Below, piece after piece: positions 10,637 to 20,059 of a DNA stretch of 47,217 nucleotides. Position 1 is the stretch's first letter; each line of letters begins with the position of its first letter. Source of the DNA: Gnetum montanum (taxonomy: Eukaryota; Streptophyta; Gnetopsida; Gnetales; Gnetaceae); contig MNCI01013743.1 of the NCBI GenBank assembly GCA_015680685.1, positions 171,077 through 218,293 on the forward strand. Direction: 5' to 3'. Under the pieces are notes generated by a model, which was not told where the DNA came from, searched no databases, and was given only the letters and a program-made list of their open reading frames with translations. A program made the translations under genes and the position numbers.

Positions 10637-10676
10637 CGATATCGCGTACGCGATATCGCAGGGGAAGCGATATCGC
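10637..10676. repeat. GCGATATCGC palindrome cluster in U3
   Basis: A perfect 22-bp palindrome (half-site CGATATCGCGT) lies at 10637-10658, and a further GCGATATCGC at 10667-10676. These bases are far richer in CpG than the neighbourhood. Decayed forms of the same cluster lie near the starts of LTRs 28930, 35038 and 41491. Possible binding site for a host or element factor; that is inference. Confidence 0.7.
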
Positions 10677-11220
10677 GGCTCATGTGAATCGCGTCTCATC
10701 AATTGTCCTCCCAATTACACTTGTGACGTTCATTGGTATGGTTAAGTGTAATTGAGACATTTGATTTTTATCATTTTTTATGTTTTGTAGGTGGATGCTT
10801 GAATTGTAGATAAAAATGGATTTGATTAACTAATATAAATTAACTAATTAATAAATCCTAACATAAGTATCCATTCCCACTTTCTGTACACATCCTGAAC
10901 CCACATATCCACTACTGGGCAACCAAGCACTATGCTACTGGGCATACTAAGCAATAATGCTATTGGGATTACCAAGTGAATACATGTTACACTCAAAGCG
11001 ATTGTACTTACATGTGTATTCTATCTTGCTTAATTGCGTCATTAATGTAATAATTGGAAAATATTTAATAACTAATTAAAATCATTTAATAAATAATTGA
11101 AAATAGTAAATGCATGAATAAAATAGCTAATTTATCCAAAGTGATACAAGGTTTATCAAAAAGCTCATCTTTATTACCGCACACATTGTCGTGCTCAAGT
11201 ACAACAATGTTTGAAAAAAG

Positions 11221-11528
11221 ATTTGTACACTCAATGACTCTTTCTATGAGCACTTAGAGGAAAAATTCTAACTTTCAAATGGAAAACATGCAAGAGCTTG
11301 ACTACTACTGAAATCTAGATTGCCATAAATGTGACTAGTAGGTGTGTATTTATAGGTGATGGAAAAACACTGTNTATTTGTACACTCAATGACTCTTTCT
11401 ATGAGCACTTAGAGGAAAAATTCTAACTTTCAAATGGAAAACATGCAAGAGCTTCACTACTACTGAAATCTAGATTGCCATAAATGTGACTAGTAGGTGT
11501 GTATTTATAGGTGATGGAAAAACACTGT
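11221..11528. other. assembly join: 153-base repeat around a single N
   Basis: 11221-11373 and 11376-11528 differ at one base that I can see (CTTGAC against CTTCAC), with one N at 11374 between them. This is what an uncollapsed contig overlap looks like. The LTR probably holds the stretch once. Confidence 0.8.
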
Positions 11529-11608
11529 GTCAATGGGGCCTCGTCAATGTAGGATAAGATGCATTGATAGGGCCTCGTTGATGTGGTCAACTATGTCGAT
11601 GAGGCCTT

Positions 11609-11684
11609 GTCATTGTAGTATAATGGTAAGTATTTTTGCTTTATCACACAAACAACCCAGGTTTAATCCTTGGAAATGGTGCTA
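11609..11684 (+). pseudogene. full-length reverse-transcribed tRNA-Asp copy, with CCA, joined to an LTR
   Basis: 76 bases read like plant tRNA-Asp(GTC) from the first base of the acceptor stem to the CCA end (here CTA). Recognisable are GTAGTATAATGGTAAGTAT (D arm), an anticodon loop with ATC in place of GTC, and CCAGGTTTAATCC (T arm). Against tRNA-Asp from memory I count 22 substitutions, 20 of them C to T or G to A, and one inserted T. Plant nuclear tRNA genes do not encode CCA, so this copy came from a mature tRNA by reverse transcription. Its 3' end abuts, after one base, the LTR end at 11686, exactly the primer position. Confidence 0.88.
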
Positions 11685-11685
11685 A

Positions 11686-12697
11686 TGATGAGTGGCGAGG
11701 TACCCCTACGCCCAACCATATGAATCACAAAGCATTCACACATGATCTAATTAAACTCCATAGACTTTGTTATTTTCAGTGCACTAGCCCTTTAGAAAGT
11801 GAATCTAGCCTTAAGGTCAATTGTTGTCCTCCTTGTTACACTTGTGACATTCGTTGGTATGGTTAAGTGAAACTAAGGCATTTGATTTTTATCAATTTTT
11901 ATGTTTTGTAATTTGGTGCTTGAATTGTAGATAAAAAGGAATTTGATTAACTAATATAAATTAATTAATTAACTAATCATTTAACTAATCAGAACATTAG
12001 TATCTGTTCCCACTTTTCATATACGTTCTAAACCCATGTATCCACTGCTGGGAAACTAAGCACTATGCTACTGAGCATACTAAGCAATAATGCTGCTGGG
12101 ATTACCAAGTGAATACATGTTACACTTAAAGCAGTCGTACTTATGTGTGTATTCTATCTTACTTAATTGCCTCATTAATGTAATAATTGAAAAATATCTA
12201 ATAACTAATTGAAAGCATTTAATAAATAATTGAAAATAGTAAATGCATGAATAAAATAGCTAATCTATCCAAAGTGCTACAAGGTTTATTAGAAAGCTCA
12301 TCTTTATTACCATACACACTATCAGGCTCAGGTACAACAATGCTCGAATAAAGATCTGTACACTCAATGACTCCTACTGTGGACACTCGAAGGAAAAATT
12401 CTAACTTTCAAATGGAAAAAATGCAAGAGTTTCATTGCTACTAAAATCTAGATTCCCATAAATGCAATCAGTTAGTGTATTTATAGGCGACTGACAGACA
12501 CTACGTCGACAGGGCCTCATCAACATAGAATAAGATGCATTGATGGGCCCTCCTCGACAAGGGCTTGTCAAAGCAGCCAACCAACAACAACTCATTAACA
12601 CTATGTCAACAAGGTCACACCAATAGATTAGATCATACATTGATGTGACTGCGTTGATGGGATCACCTCAACACAACCCAAGGAAGATGCTTCATCA
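11686..12697 (-). repeat. LTR of subfamily I (LTR-B), between the tRNA copy and D1
   Basis: 1012 bp on the minus strand, starting TGATGAAGC (at 12697) and ending CTCATCA (at 11686). It has the TATA box (CTATAAATA near 12480), the AATAAA hairpin and the U5 block of the others. It can be read as the 3' LTR of D1, whose internal part starts at 12698. Its outer end carries the whole tRNA-Asp sequence in place of a target site. Confidence 0.85.
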
Positions 12698-13240
12698 AGT
12701 ACCCTTAGAGAATCCACAAATCCCATTGATGTCACACCCTTTTCATTCCCACTTGGTTCTTTACCTTTCCATCCATGCATAATGGTTATTGGTTTATTTT
12801 AGTATTATTGTGAAAAGAATGTCATTATGTTTACAGTAAGAAAAACCTTATTATTAGAAATAAGTGTATATATGATGTGATCTCATTGTATATACAATCA
12901 ATCCTTTGATGATTTGATAACATAGGGTGTAATTCTTATTGTTTCAACTACATCATGTTTATTCATTTACACTTTATTTGAAAGAGACAAAAATAGGTAC
13001 ATGAGAAACGGTAAAACTATAAAAAGAATGAAAACTAGGTAAGAATAGAAAAACATTTAAAGAATTTACAAGTTTTGAAAAAATGAAAAATGAAAAATGA
13101 TAAGAAGTATGAAAAATATGAAAGAATAGAAAAGATATTAAAGAATGTAGGAAATACCAAAAATTTAGAAAAGTATGACAAAAATTACAAACCAAAAATA
13201 AAAAAGTTAACATGCACTTATCAATTCTTGATTCAAGATA
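12698..13240 (-). other. 3' region of D1, AT-rich, no gene
   Basis: AT-rich with A-runs on the plus strand. The frame 12974-13309 is probably a by-product of this composition. It matches 25844-26390 closely. Confidence 0.5.
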
Positions 13241-13245
13241 GGGTA

Positions 13246-13257
13246 CCTCCCCCATGA
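13246..13257 (-). promoter_or_regulatory. internal polypurine tract of D1
   Basis: Minus strand TCATGGGGGAGG, preceded by GTTTAA, the D version of PPT1. It follows the protease-linker ORF directly, with no pol between. Confidence 0.5.
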
Positions 13258-13277
13258 TTAAACTCATGGATGAGTGT

Positions 13278-13697
13278 TCAGAAAGTGGATTGCACATCCC
13301 TAGGATCATACACTCTAGGTTTCTTATTTATCATCCTTAGTGGATTATATTTTTGTTTATTATCCCACATAACGTTGATGATAATTAATTTTTGATCTTT
13401 TGGAGATACATATCTTGTTAGACAAGATGATCTTTCCATTTTAGAAGGTTCAAATATGTTTTCTTTTTTATTCTTAATTTCAAATTTTGAGTCTCCATGT
13501 TCACTAATTGTTGTTGGTGTATGGTCATGGTTTAGGATATGCTTCTTTAAGTTCCTAATTTGGATCATTTTCTTAGGATAGAAACTAATAAGTGGGTTAG
13601 ATGTGTCCATGCATGTTTTGGATAGTTTTATGTTCATATTTCTTAACCACTTGGTTTCTTTTGGTTTAGTGGCCATTGTTTCTTTTTGCATGCACAC
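13278..13697 (-). CDS. ORF after protease in D1, 139 codons, unidentified
   Basis: Open for 139 codons in an otherwise decayed element. It contains MATKPKETKWLRNMNIKLS and later CLTRYVSPKDQKLIIIN and is rich in Lys and Asn. The first part may correspond to the Cys-containing linker after protease in A and element 2 (TQWLKAD-like); the rest has no counterpart that I can see. D2 has the same text at 26486-26830, with differences. It fills the place where RT should start. Function unknown. Confidence 0.45.
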   Translation of the reverse strand: MCMQKETMATKPKETKWLRNMNIKLSKTCMDTSNPLISFYPKKMIQIRNLKKHILNHDHTPTTISEHGDSKFEIKNKKENIFEPSKMERSSCLTRYVSPKDQKLIIINVMWDNKQKYNPLRMINKKPRVYDPRDVQSTF

Positions 13698-13779
13698 TTA
13701 TTTTTCAAATTTGTTGTGGGTTATTCTAAGGATCGTGTTGACGTTCTGAACTTTTGATTCACAACATCACCCTTCTTCA

Positions 13780-14216
13780 TCATAAGTAATACATAGAATT
13801 CTTTACATTTGTGTTGCTCCTTGCTCATCTTCCTTGAAAATTTTCAAGGACAAGTCTCTCATTATTAGTTTAACATCAATTTTGCTAAGCCATGCTCTCC
13901 CTATCATGATCAGAAAGTCCCTATTATTATTCTTCACATTGATCACAAGAAAATATGCTCAATAAGGTCATCTATTGATAATAGTCATCACATATTCCAT
14001 TCGTCCTAAAGGAATGATGATTGATTGGTTTACAAGCTCTAGTTGTATATTGCATTTCTTTAATGGTGGTAAATTCCAAGCCTTGTACATGTCTTGAAAA
14101 ATGTGATTTACTCTTGACCCAAAATCTAGTAGAGCTTTACATGGTGTGTTTTCAACAATTTGTAAATAAATAAAAGGATTTCTAGGATCTATTCTTTTGT
14201 TAAGAAGAGTTCCCAA
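13780..14216 (-). pseudogene. aspartic protease of D1 (decayed)
   Basis: Minus strand CKALLDFGSRVNHIFQDM, where the active-site DSG is DFG, followed by AWNLPPLKKCNIQLEL and IMIGRAWLSKIDVKL further on. Frame 13968-14216 is open; the second half is in another frame. Confidence 0.65.
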
Positions 14217-14798
14217 GTTTATCTAATCTTATATTGTATTAGTTAGTATGATGGTTATTGGATTCTTTTCTATTGATGTGAGAAGCATAGTACTATCTTA
14301 AGGACTTTGTGTGGAAGGAGTAGGAATAGATGAAGTTCTTATCCTTTGAACCTTTTCTAGACTTTCCTTAAAAAAAGGATGTTTCCTAGATTTATCTTTA
14401 GGGTTTCTGGTATGCTCCTCTCTTTGTATACTAATTACCCTGGTAGCACTTTTCTATTGAGGTTGTATTTGCAATTTCTCTTGCATGATTGATGATGGTA
14501 CTAGTGGCAAAGAATTAGAAGCTTTATAGGATGGACCTGCTACTAGTTGAGATGTGTAAGGGTATGATTCCATGCATGGGATTGTAGGCCTATGGTATTC
14601 TACTAGATAGTATTAGGAAGAAGTATAAACAAAATTACTTCTGGAATATATAGAACATTGTACATAGTATTCATAAAGATTTGGTTGTCTATATGAATAT
14701 TGTTGCCTTGGTAGTGGCATTTCACATAACTGTGGTTGTTGCCATTACTACTAGTATTATTACTATGGTTGAGGATAAGCCCCACTTGGACAATGTAG
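14217..14798 (-). pseudogene. C-terminal gag remnant of D1
   Basis: Minus-strand text is rich in Asn, His and Gln (for example HSNNTSSNGNNHSYVKCHYQ in the open frame 14603-14827), like the P/Q-rich gag ends of A, C, 1 and 2. It is cut at 14798, before the zinc knuckle. Confidence 0.5.
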
Positions 14799-16596
14799 TT
14801 CGACATTTTGTAGGTAATGGTTCTCATGGGTCAGCCTTATGTTCTCTTGGCAGACCTTCAACATGTCCTTTTGAATGTTATAAGTAGTGGCATTAGGTAA
14901 GGACTAGTCAAAGATCACTGACTCCTACCCATCCTCTTGGACTTTTTGTTGAAGCTTTTAGAAAGCTTCATCTCTTGAGACTACCTAGCTGAGTACGGTG
15001 GGATCAATGAGGCAGGCTCTGAGCTTTCCAGCTTCCACAACTAAGCATTGAATCTTAACTCAGGTTGTTTCAAGTTGGAAATTGGTAATGAGAGCTTTGC
15101 CCTTAACCTCAAGCAGCTCTAACTAGTTTGCTAAAATGGTTTCTGAGATATCAAAGATATTTGGAATCAGTTGCTTGGTTCCTATGAATTGGCCTAGCAA
15201 CTCTTTGTGCTGGATTACACTAAATCTTCTACTTGGTGCTCCTGTTGACACTTACATGTCTCTAAGTATAGCAACATTTGGTATAGATGTCACAAGGCTA
15301 TTGAGTGCATCAACCACTCTATTAGCAATGACTACTACCATTGTTTCCTATTTCTTGGTGCTGCATCACCAAAACAAGTGCTCCCTCGACCTCCTGTAAA
15401 TGCATAAAAAAGGTAGTAGTGTTCCCAAATATTTCTAGGAGTTGGTGTTGTTAAGAGAGAGATACCATTACGTCTCGAGTGCTAGGATTTGATTTTGTGG
15501 GCACTTGCATTTTTTGGGTAGAAAAAATTAGCACTAAACCCTCTATCATGCTAATAGATCATACTACTTCATTGAGATGACTCAATGTTGATTTGTAGAT
15601 AGAGGGTTCTACACGACTCAATCCTACTTGTTGCTCCTATAGGAGCTGCTCATAGAGCTCGTGTATGTGCTCAATAGTAGCATGAGACTTTGACGTTATT
15701 TGCTTATGAGTGGGTGGTGGTGGTGGCTTCTCCTCTTCAATCACCTTAGCAAGGACCTTGTCCTTCATCATTTTGGCCTAAGAGGCAGAAGGAGCATGTT
15801 TGATGTTATTATTAGAATAGTGGGCTATCCCTCCCCTTCTACATAATTTTTGGATGAAACAATAAAAGGGGAGTGCCTTTCTTCCACAGTCAGTTTCTTT
15901 AAATTGCTTTTTTTAATTGTTATCTTTCTTGGCCTCACTATTGGATTGAGGTGGCAGGTTGCCATATTAAAGTATGCATTTTCTACCATTGTGAGTTCAT
16001 CAAACTCCTTTTGGTCAATACTGTAGCATCACTAGACCCACTCCTTCATGACCTTAGTGTTTGCTTGTGTTGATATCTCTACCAAGGTTTTCCTAGTTTC
16101 TGGTAACCCAAGGGCCTCAGAAATGGCCTTCACCAAGTAGGACATAGAGATGTCCTTGATCTTCATTGTGGCATAACCCTATATATTGTTTCAGAAGAGG
16201 TATGTTTCACCCATGTTTCTATAGGAAGTAAGAATGGGCCACATGGGGGAAGTCTAGAGTTTTGTTTTGACATTATCTGGGGTAAAGTCTAGGAAAGATC
16301 CAAAGTTTAGTTCAGGAAGAGCTATTTTTTGGACCTCCCTAAACCCAATTTTCCTTAGATAGGCCTTTGTCAGAGTAACCTCAAGGTTAGGCCTAGGTCC
16401 AAGTGTCTCATCTCAATGGTACTTTTCCATTTCAACTTCTGGAATTTGTCAGACAAATTCCACTTCGAGGCCCTCACGAAGAGGTCCTGTTGCATCTCTT
16501 TGCTACCTACTCTTGTTGGCCCCTTCTAATTCTAGGCTACTTGTCCCTTTGTTGGGATAGTCCTTCTTCCTACAGGCTCTTTGGTCTTGATGCCAT
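14799..16596 (-). pseudogene. unidentified decayed ORF of unit E
   Basis: From the ATG at 16596 the minus strand has long readable stretches with scattered stops, most explicable as Trp or Gln codons. The first reads MASRPKSL, then Gln/Arg-rich. After a frameshift come NLEVTLTKAYLRKIGFREVQ, then LVKAISEALGLPETRKTLVE. After a further shift come MMKDKVLAKVIEEEKPPPPP and ATIEHIHELYEQLL, then VIANRVVDALNSLVTSIP. The total would be over 500 residues, with an alpha-helical, coiled-coil look in the middle. I see no protease, RT or zinc-finger motif and do not recognise the family. It may be the body of a large non-autonomous retroelement or a captured gene. Confidence 0.4.
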
Positions 16597-16894
16597 CTAT
16601 GATTACAACATGACCAAGTATTAGCATTTAATGTGTAACTTTACAATAGTTAAGTAGCTTATCTCTTGGATTTGTTACACTTGGCTAAGTTGTGATCATG
16701 GTGAATTACTCACTAATATTATATTATTTTTATTTCATTTTAATGTCTACTAGAGTTTGCTGGGAAGATTTAACTCTCATAAATTAGTGATTTTAATGTT
16801 ATTTTATTAGTTAAACCTTGTGGGAGTTAGAAAATTTTCAAAATTTTTTTTGTTGGAAACCTAAATTTTGTGGCCCCTATGATGTAGAACTTAC
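16597..16894 (-). other. probable intron in the leader of unit E
   Basis: On the minus strand CTGAAG is followed by GTAAGTTC at 16894, a near-ideal plant 5' splice site. The sequence stays AT-rich for 298 bases, then TTGTAATCATAG is followed at once by the ATG of the ORF at 16596. AT-richness and length fit a plant intron. Confidence 0.45.
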
Positions 16895-17146
16895 CTTCAG
16901 GAGCTGTAAGAATGAATAATGAGGTGAACCAAATAAGCGATTTGAAAGTTATAAGCTTTGGAATGTTCTAGGTTCTGAAAAATTAGAAAAACTCCTCTTA
17001 CATTTGAAGCAGATGGCAAAAATTTCCAAAGTGTTGCATGGTATTTATAGGATTTTGAGGTTGCATCAATGGGATCTTGTATACAGGGTTGCGTTGATGT
17101 GAGGGGTTGTGTCGATAGGATCCCACTGATGCGGCCAAAGATAAAC
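16895..17146 (-). promoter_or_regulatory. promoter and leader of unit E, LTR-like
   Basis: TATA box CTATAAATAC on the minus strand at 17041-17050. Upstream of it are GC-richer words such as TTGGCCGCATCAGTGGGATC, resembling U3 of the subfamily I LTRs (Z has TTGGCCGCATCGACGAGG). A TGTTTATC at 17146 could be an LTR start. No AATAAA hairpin and no tRNA-Asp primer site were found downstream, so it is not simply another copy of the LTRs in this window. Confidence 0.4.
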
Positions 17147-17159
17147 ATATCCAATTTGA

Positions 17160-18082
17160 GAATTAGTAAGAAAATAAAGAGTTTTTGAGAAAAATTGAAG
17201 TAAGTAGAAACCCAAAAATGCCATCAACATGAAGAAATGCTTGAAGAGGGCTAGAAAATTGATAAAAAGGAAGTTTTCATTAGGAGAATGATTAGAGAAA
17301 CTTAAAAAGAAGTGTAAAATTAGACATAACCGATGTGGAGCACAAATGATTTGAATGTAAAAATGCTTAAGGATAATGAACTTAACTAGCCCAACTAAGA
17401 GGTATGCAAGTGGGTCCTCCCCATAGCAAGCTCATGCCTTTAATGCCCTTACATGTCCTCAGACTAAGAAGTCCATGGACCCCATGGGTGATTAATGGTT
17501 ATGGAAAGCTAAGGACTAAATCTTGTAAGAATCTACTTAAGAATTTTGACACGTCAAACTAAGACATTAAAAAAAACATGAAAAATCAATAGCGAGGTGA
17601 GTTATGAGAAGCATAGATGAATTAGAGAGAGGAATGGAATTTGTATTATGATCACATGAAGTTGCTTGTGGATTTTGTGGTAAATAATACATGATAACAA
17701 CCATCCTTAGTCTAAATCAAAATCAACCATTTTTAGTGACTTTGCATCAAAACTCTAAGGCCACTCAACCCCCTCAAAACACAAAGAACATCTCCACAAA
17801 TCAATCACCATTCCTAAAAGAGAAGAAAAAAGAAGTAGGAAGTGAGATGGACCTTAGAGGGGACCTTCAAGCATGGGTAACATGTCTTTCTAGTTCCATA
17901 ACCAGTGCTTGTAGCATGTTATTTCATCTAAGGGATGTGCTTTAAGTTCCCATTATTTTTGTGTGTGTGTGTTTTATATTATTATTTATTTTTGATGGGA
18001 ACCACACCATGCAAAGGCTTTTTAGCTTCCTGTTATTCATCAACAGTGGAATGATGAGAAGTCCATGAAAACACTCATGCAC
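17160..18082 (-). other. 3' region of element C after the candidate exon
   Basis: No long open frame on the minus strand. It shares with Z and 2 the blocks GCTACAAGCACTGGTTATGG (near 17895), GATGCAAAGTCACT and GGGGAGGACCCACTTGCATA (near 17415). These support co-linear homology with Z 1045-1600. A short (GT)n run lies near 17960. Confidence 0.5.
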
Positions 18083-18278
18083 TCAAGAGGATAGGTAAGT
18101 ACAAAGAGCATTAAATCCCCTTGCAATCACACCTCACTATCCATTTAATCCTTTCCAAGTTTGAAAACTACCAAGGTCACAAATTCATTAAAAGTTTCAT
18201 TAAGGAAGGGACCTCATATTTCCAAAATAAGGAACACCATAGAGTTTTGTGAATGGGTGGATGACATGGACTCACTGC
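18083..18278 (-). pseudogene. candidate env-like 3' exon of element C
   Basis: Preceded on the minus strand by TTTTTCATGATAACAG, a good splice acceptor. The text starts SESMSSTHSQNSMVFLI and, after a stop and shifts, ends VIARGFNALCTYLSS with a stop at 18083-18085, in register with Z, 1 and 2. Length is 196 bases against 199 in Z. Confidence 0.4.
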
Positions 18279-18620
18279 CTGTTATCATGAAAAAGAAACC
18301 ATGTCTTATTTATCAATAAAAAAATTCAAAGATAGAATCTAGACATTAGTAATCAAATAACATTATAGTATATACTACCATCAATTAATAGCTACAATTG
18401 CACTTAGGCTTGGTAGCAATAAAGAAAAATAAACAAACATAAGAAAAATCCAAACAAAATAAAGTAAAATATAGAATATATAGAAGAAATTGTAAAACAT
18501 TTAATAAAGAGAAAAACATACTAAAGACAGTGTAAAAGAACAAATGGTGTACACCAACAAAGTGTAAAAATAAAAAGGTGTAAAAACTAAGGAGTTGTTT
18601 TAATGGATTAGCATAGATGA

Positions 18621-18633
18621 CCATCTCCCCCAT
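18621..18633 (-). promoter_or_regulatory. internal polypurine tract of element C
   Basis: Minus strand ATGGGGGAGATGG, identical to Z 271-283. Confidence 0.6.
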
Positions 18634-18689
18634 GATTGAGTTAGAAGGAGGAGATCTAAAAATTAAGTGTGCTTGTCCATCGGTTGAGG

Positions 18690-20010
18690 TGTTCTAGTCA
18701 CTTACTCACTTAAGCTCATGGAAAGTTTTAATGACTTGTATGTTGACTAGCAGTTTCTTGTTTGGACTTTCAAGTTTGTATATTAACATGGCACCTAAAG
18801 TAAAGGTTTCATAGATAACATAAGGCCTCTTCCATAATGTTTAGAACTTAGTTCATTGGGGTACATATGTGGGATTTCAGTAGAGGACCCTATCTCCCAG
18901 TTGAAATTTTACTTTCCTTATTCTAAGGTCATGTTGTTGCTTGTTGAATGCCTTGTGCAACTCATTAGATGATAAGGCTACCAATCAATTCTTGTCTAGC
19001 AAGTTGAGGTTCATCAATCTTTCTTTTTGTGTTAGACTTAGGTCAAGGTCAAGGTCACAAGCTATTGACAATGTATAGAGCTCAGCTTAAATATGAAGTG
19101 TTAGTAATTTTTTGTACACAAGCTCATAGGGAGAGTAGCCAATAGGAAGTTTCCATGTGGAGCAGTAGGTCCAAAGGGCATTGTTGAGTTTCATACTAAC
19201 CATCCCTACTATATTTACTAATAGTTCTTGTTAGTATCTTTGTGATTTCCCTATTTGTAACCTCAACTTAACCATTGGCTTAGGGATTGTAAGGTGTTGT
19301 TAATTTATGTTCAACCCCCAAGTGTTACATGAGTTTTTGAAAGGTAGAACCTATAAAATGAGTACCATTATCAGAAATAAGAGCACGTGGCATCCTAAAC
19401 CTATTTACAACATTTTGTTATACAAATTGAGCAATTATAGAAGATGAATAGTTGGTGACAATTGCATCTTTTACCCACTTCGTACAATAGTCAATAACGA
19501 CTATGATGTATGCCTTTTCATTCAACATGGATGTGATGGGACTCATGATGTTAATGCCCTAGATGTCAAAGGCCTCTATTGGTTGGATCCGCTACTAAGG
19601 TCCCTCCATATGAGTAGTCATTCCACCATCATGTTGGTAGCATTCATAAGAGTAGATGAATTGGTAAATGTCCTTGAAGAGTATTGACCAATAATACCCT
19701 ACCATGAGGATCTTAATGGTAGTACATCTCCCAACATAGTGGCCCCCATAAGGACCCTCATGAGCATCTTGAAGAATGTGTAGTTGATCAATATCAGGGA
19801 TACACCAACAAACTAGGCCATCGGTGCACACCTTGTAAAGGTGTTTGTTGATTTCCTTGAAGCATTTTTTCCTAGTGAAGAAATTGTTGTTTCTTCCTAT
19901 GGTCCAACTCCTATGGCATCTCTTGAGTAAGAAGATAAGTGAGAATGTGATCACACAAATTAGATTTAGTGGGAATTTCTTCATTTATGGCCTTGGCAAA
20001 GAGGATTTCA
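18690..20010 (-). pseudogene. integrase of element C (decayed)
   Basis: The open piece 19595-19984 holds CIPDIDQLHILQDAHEGPYG, then GHYVGRCTTIKILMVGYYW, the zinc-binding N-terminal domain. One Cys of the HHCC set looks lost (ECYQHD against CCQCA in A). The core and C-terminal parts follow, with stops; near 18900 the minus strand reads the usual LGDRVL-like end. Confidence 0.7.
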
Positions 20011-20059
20011 TCAAGAAACTAATTTGATAGTGGGCTCTCCTCCTCTTTGATGTCCCATC

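Larger units (their letters stand above)
9695..10701 (-). repeat. solo LTR of subfamily II, nested in A's 5' LTR
   Basis: 1007 bp with both ends intact (TGATGAG and CTCATCA on the plus strand). ATTGT stands at 9690-9694 and again at 10702-10706, a perfect 5-bp target duplication. The host sequence on both sides rejoins in register with LTR 11686-12697 (AAGGTCAATTGTTGTCCTCC). It is a close relative of the LTRs of element 1, in the other orientation. A solo LTR arises by recombination between the two LTRs of a full element. Confidence 0.93.
3136..11608 (-). mobile_element. Athila-like autonomous element A (decayed; 3' end cut by Z)
   Basis: Read on the minus strand the order is 5' LTR (11608 to 9553, interrupted), PBS, gag, protease, RT, RNase H, integrase and internal polypurine tract, then sequence breaks at 3136 where element Z's LTR begins. 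That order (PR-RT-RH-IN) is Ty3/gypsy. All frames carry stops or frameshifts. Its own 3' LTR must lie left of the window. The 3' piece 3136-3240 matches Z's 306-410 by eye. Confidence 0.85.
9553..11608 (-). repeat. 5' LTR of element A (subfamily I), interrupted and truncated
   Basis: Starts at the PBS side with the complement of CTCATCA. Its sequence stops at 9694, where a solo LTR is inserted, and resumes at 10707. A 153-base assembly duplication lies at 11221-11528. The U3 end stops at 11608, before the expected TGATGA start; by comparison with 11686-12697 roughly the first 100-150 bases of U3 are missing. A tRNA-Asp copy is joined there. Confidence 0.75.
12698..14798 (-). mobile_element. 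pol-less Athila-like fragment D1
   Basis: Highly similar by eye to 25844-27940 (D2). On the minus strand it has the end of gag, a decayed protease, an extra ORF, an internal polypurine tract at 13246-13257 and about 550 bases of 3' region. RT, RNase H and integrase are absent. Homology with D2 stops abruptly near 14798, inside gag, where unit E begins. Confidence 0.75.

Noticed and set aside
11609-11684. A working nuclear tRNA-Asp gene
   Set aside because: The CCA end is present in DNA, stems are mismatched, the anticodon is changed and an extra base lies in the anticodon arm. It abuts an LTR at the primer position.
12974-13309. Phe-rich minus-strand ORF of 111 codons
   Set aside because: Runs through A-rich, low-complexity plus-strand sequence. 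The D2 copy keeps it only in part and it overlaps the polypurine tract.
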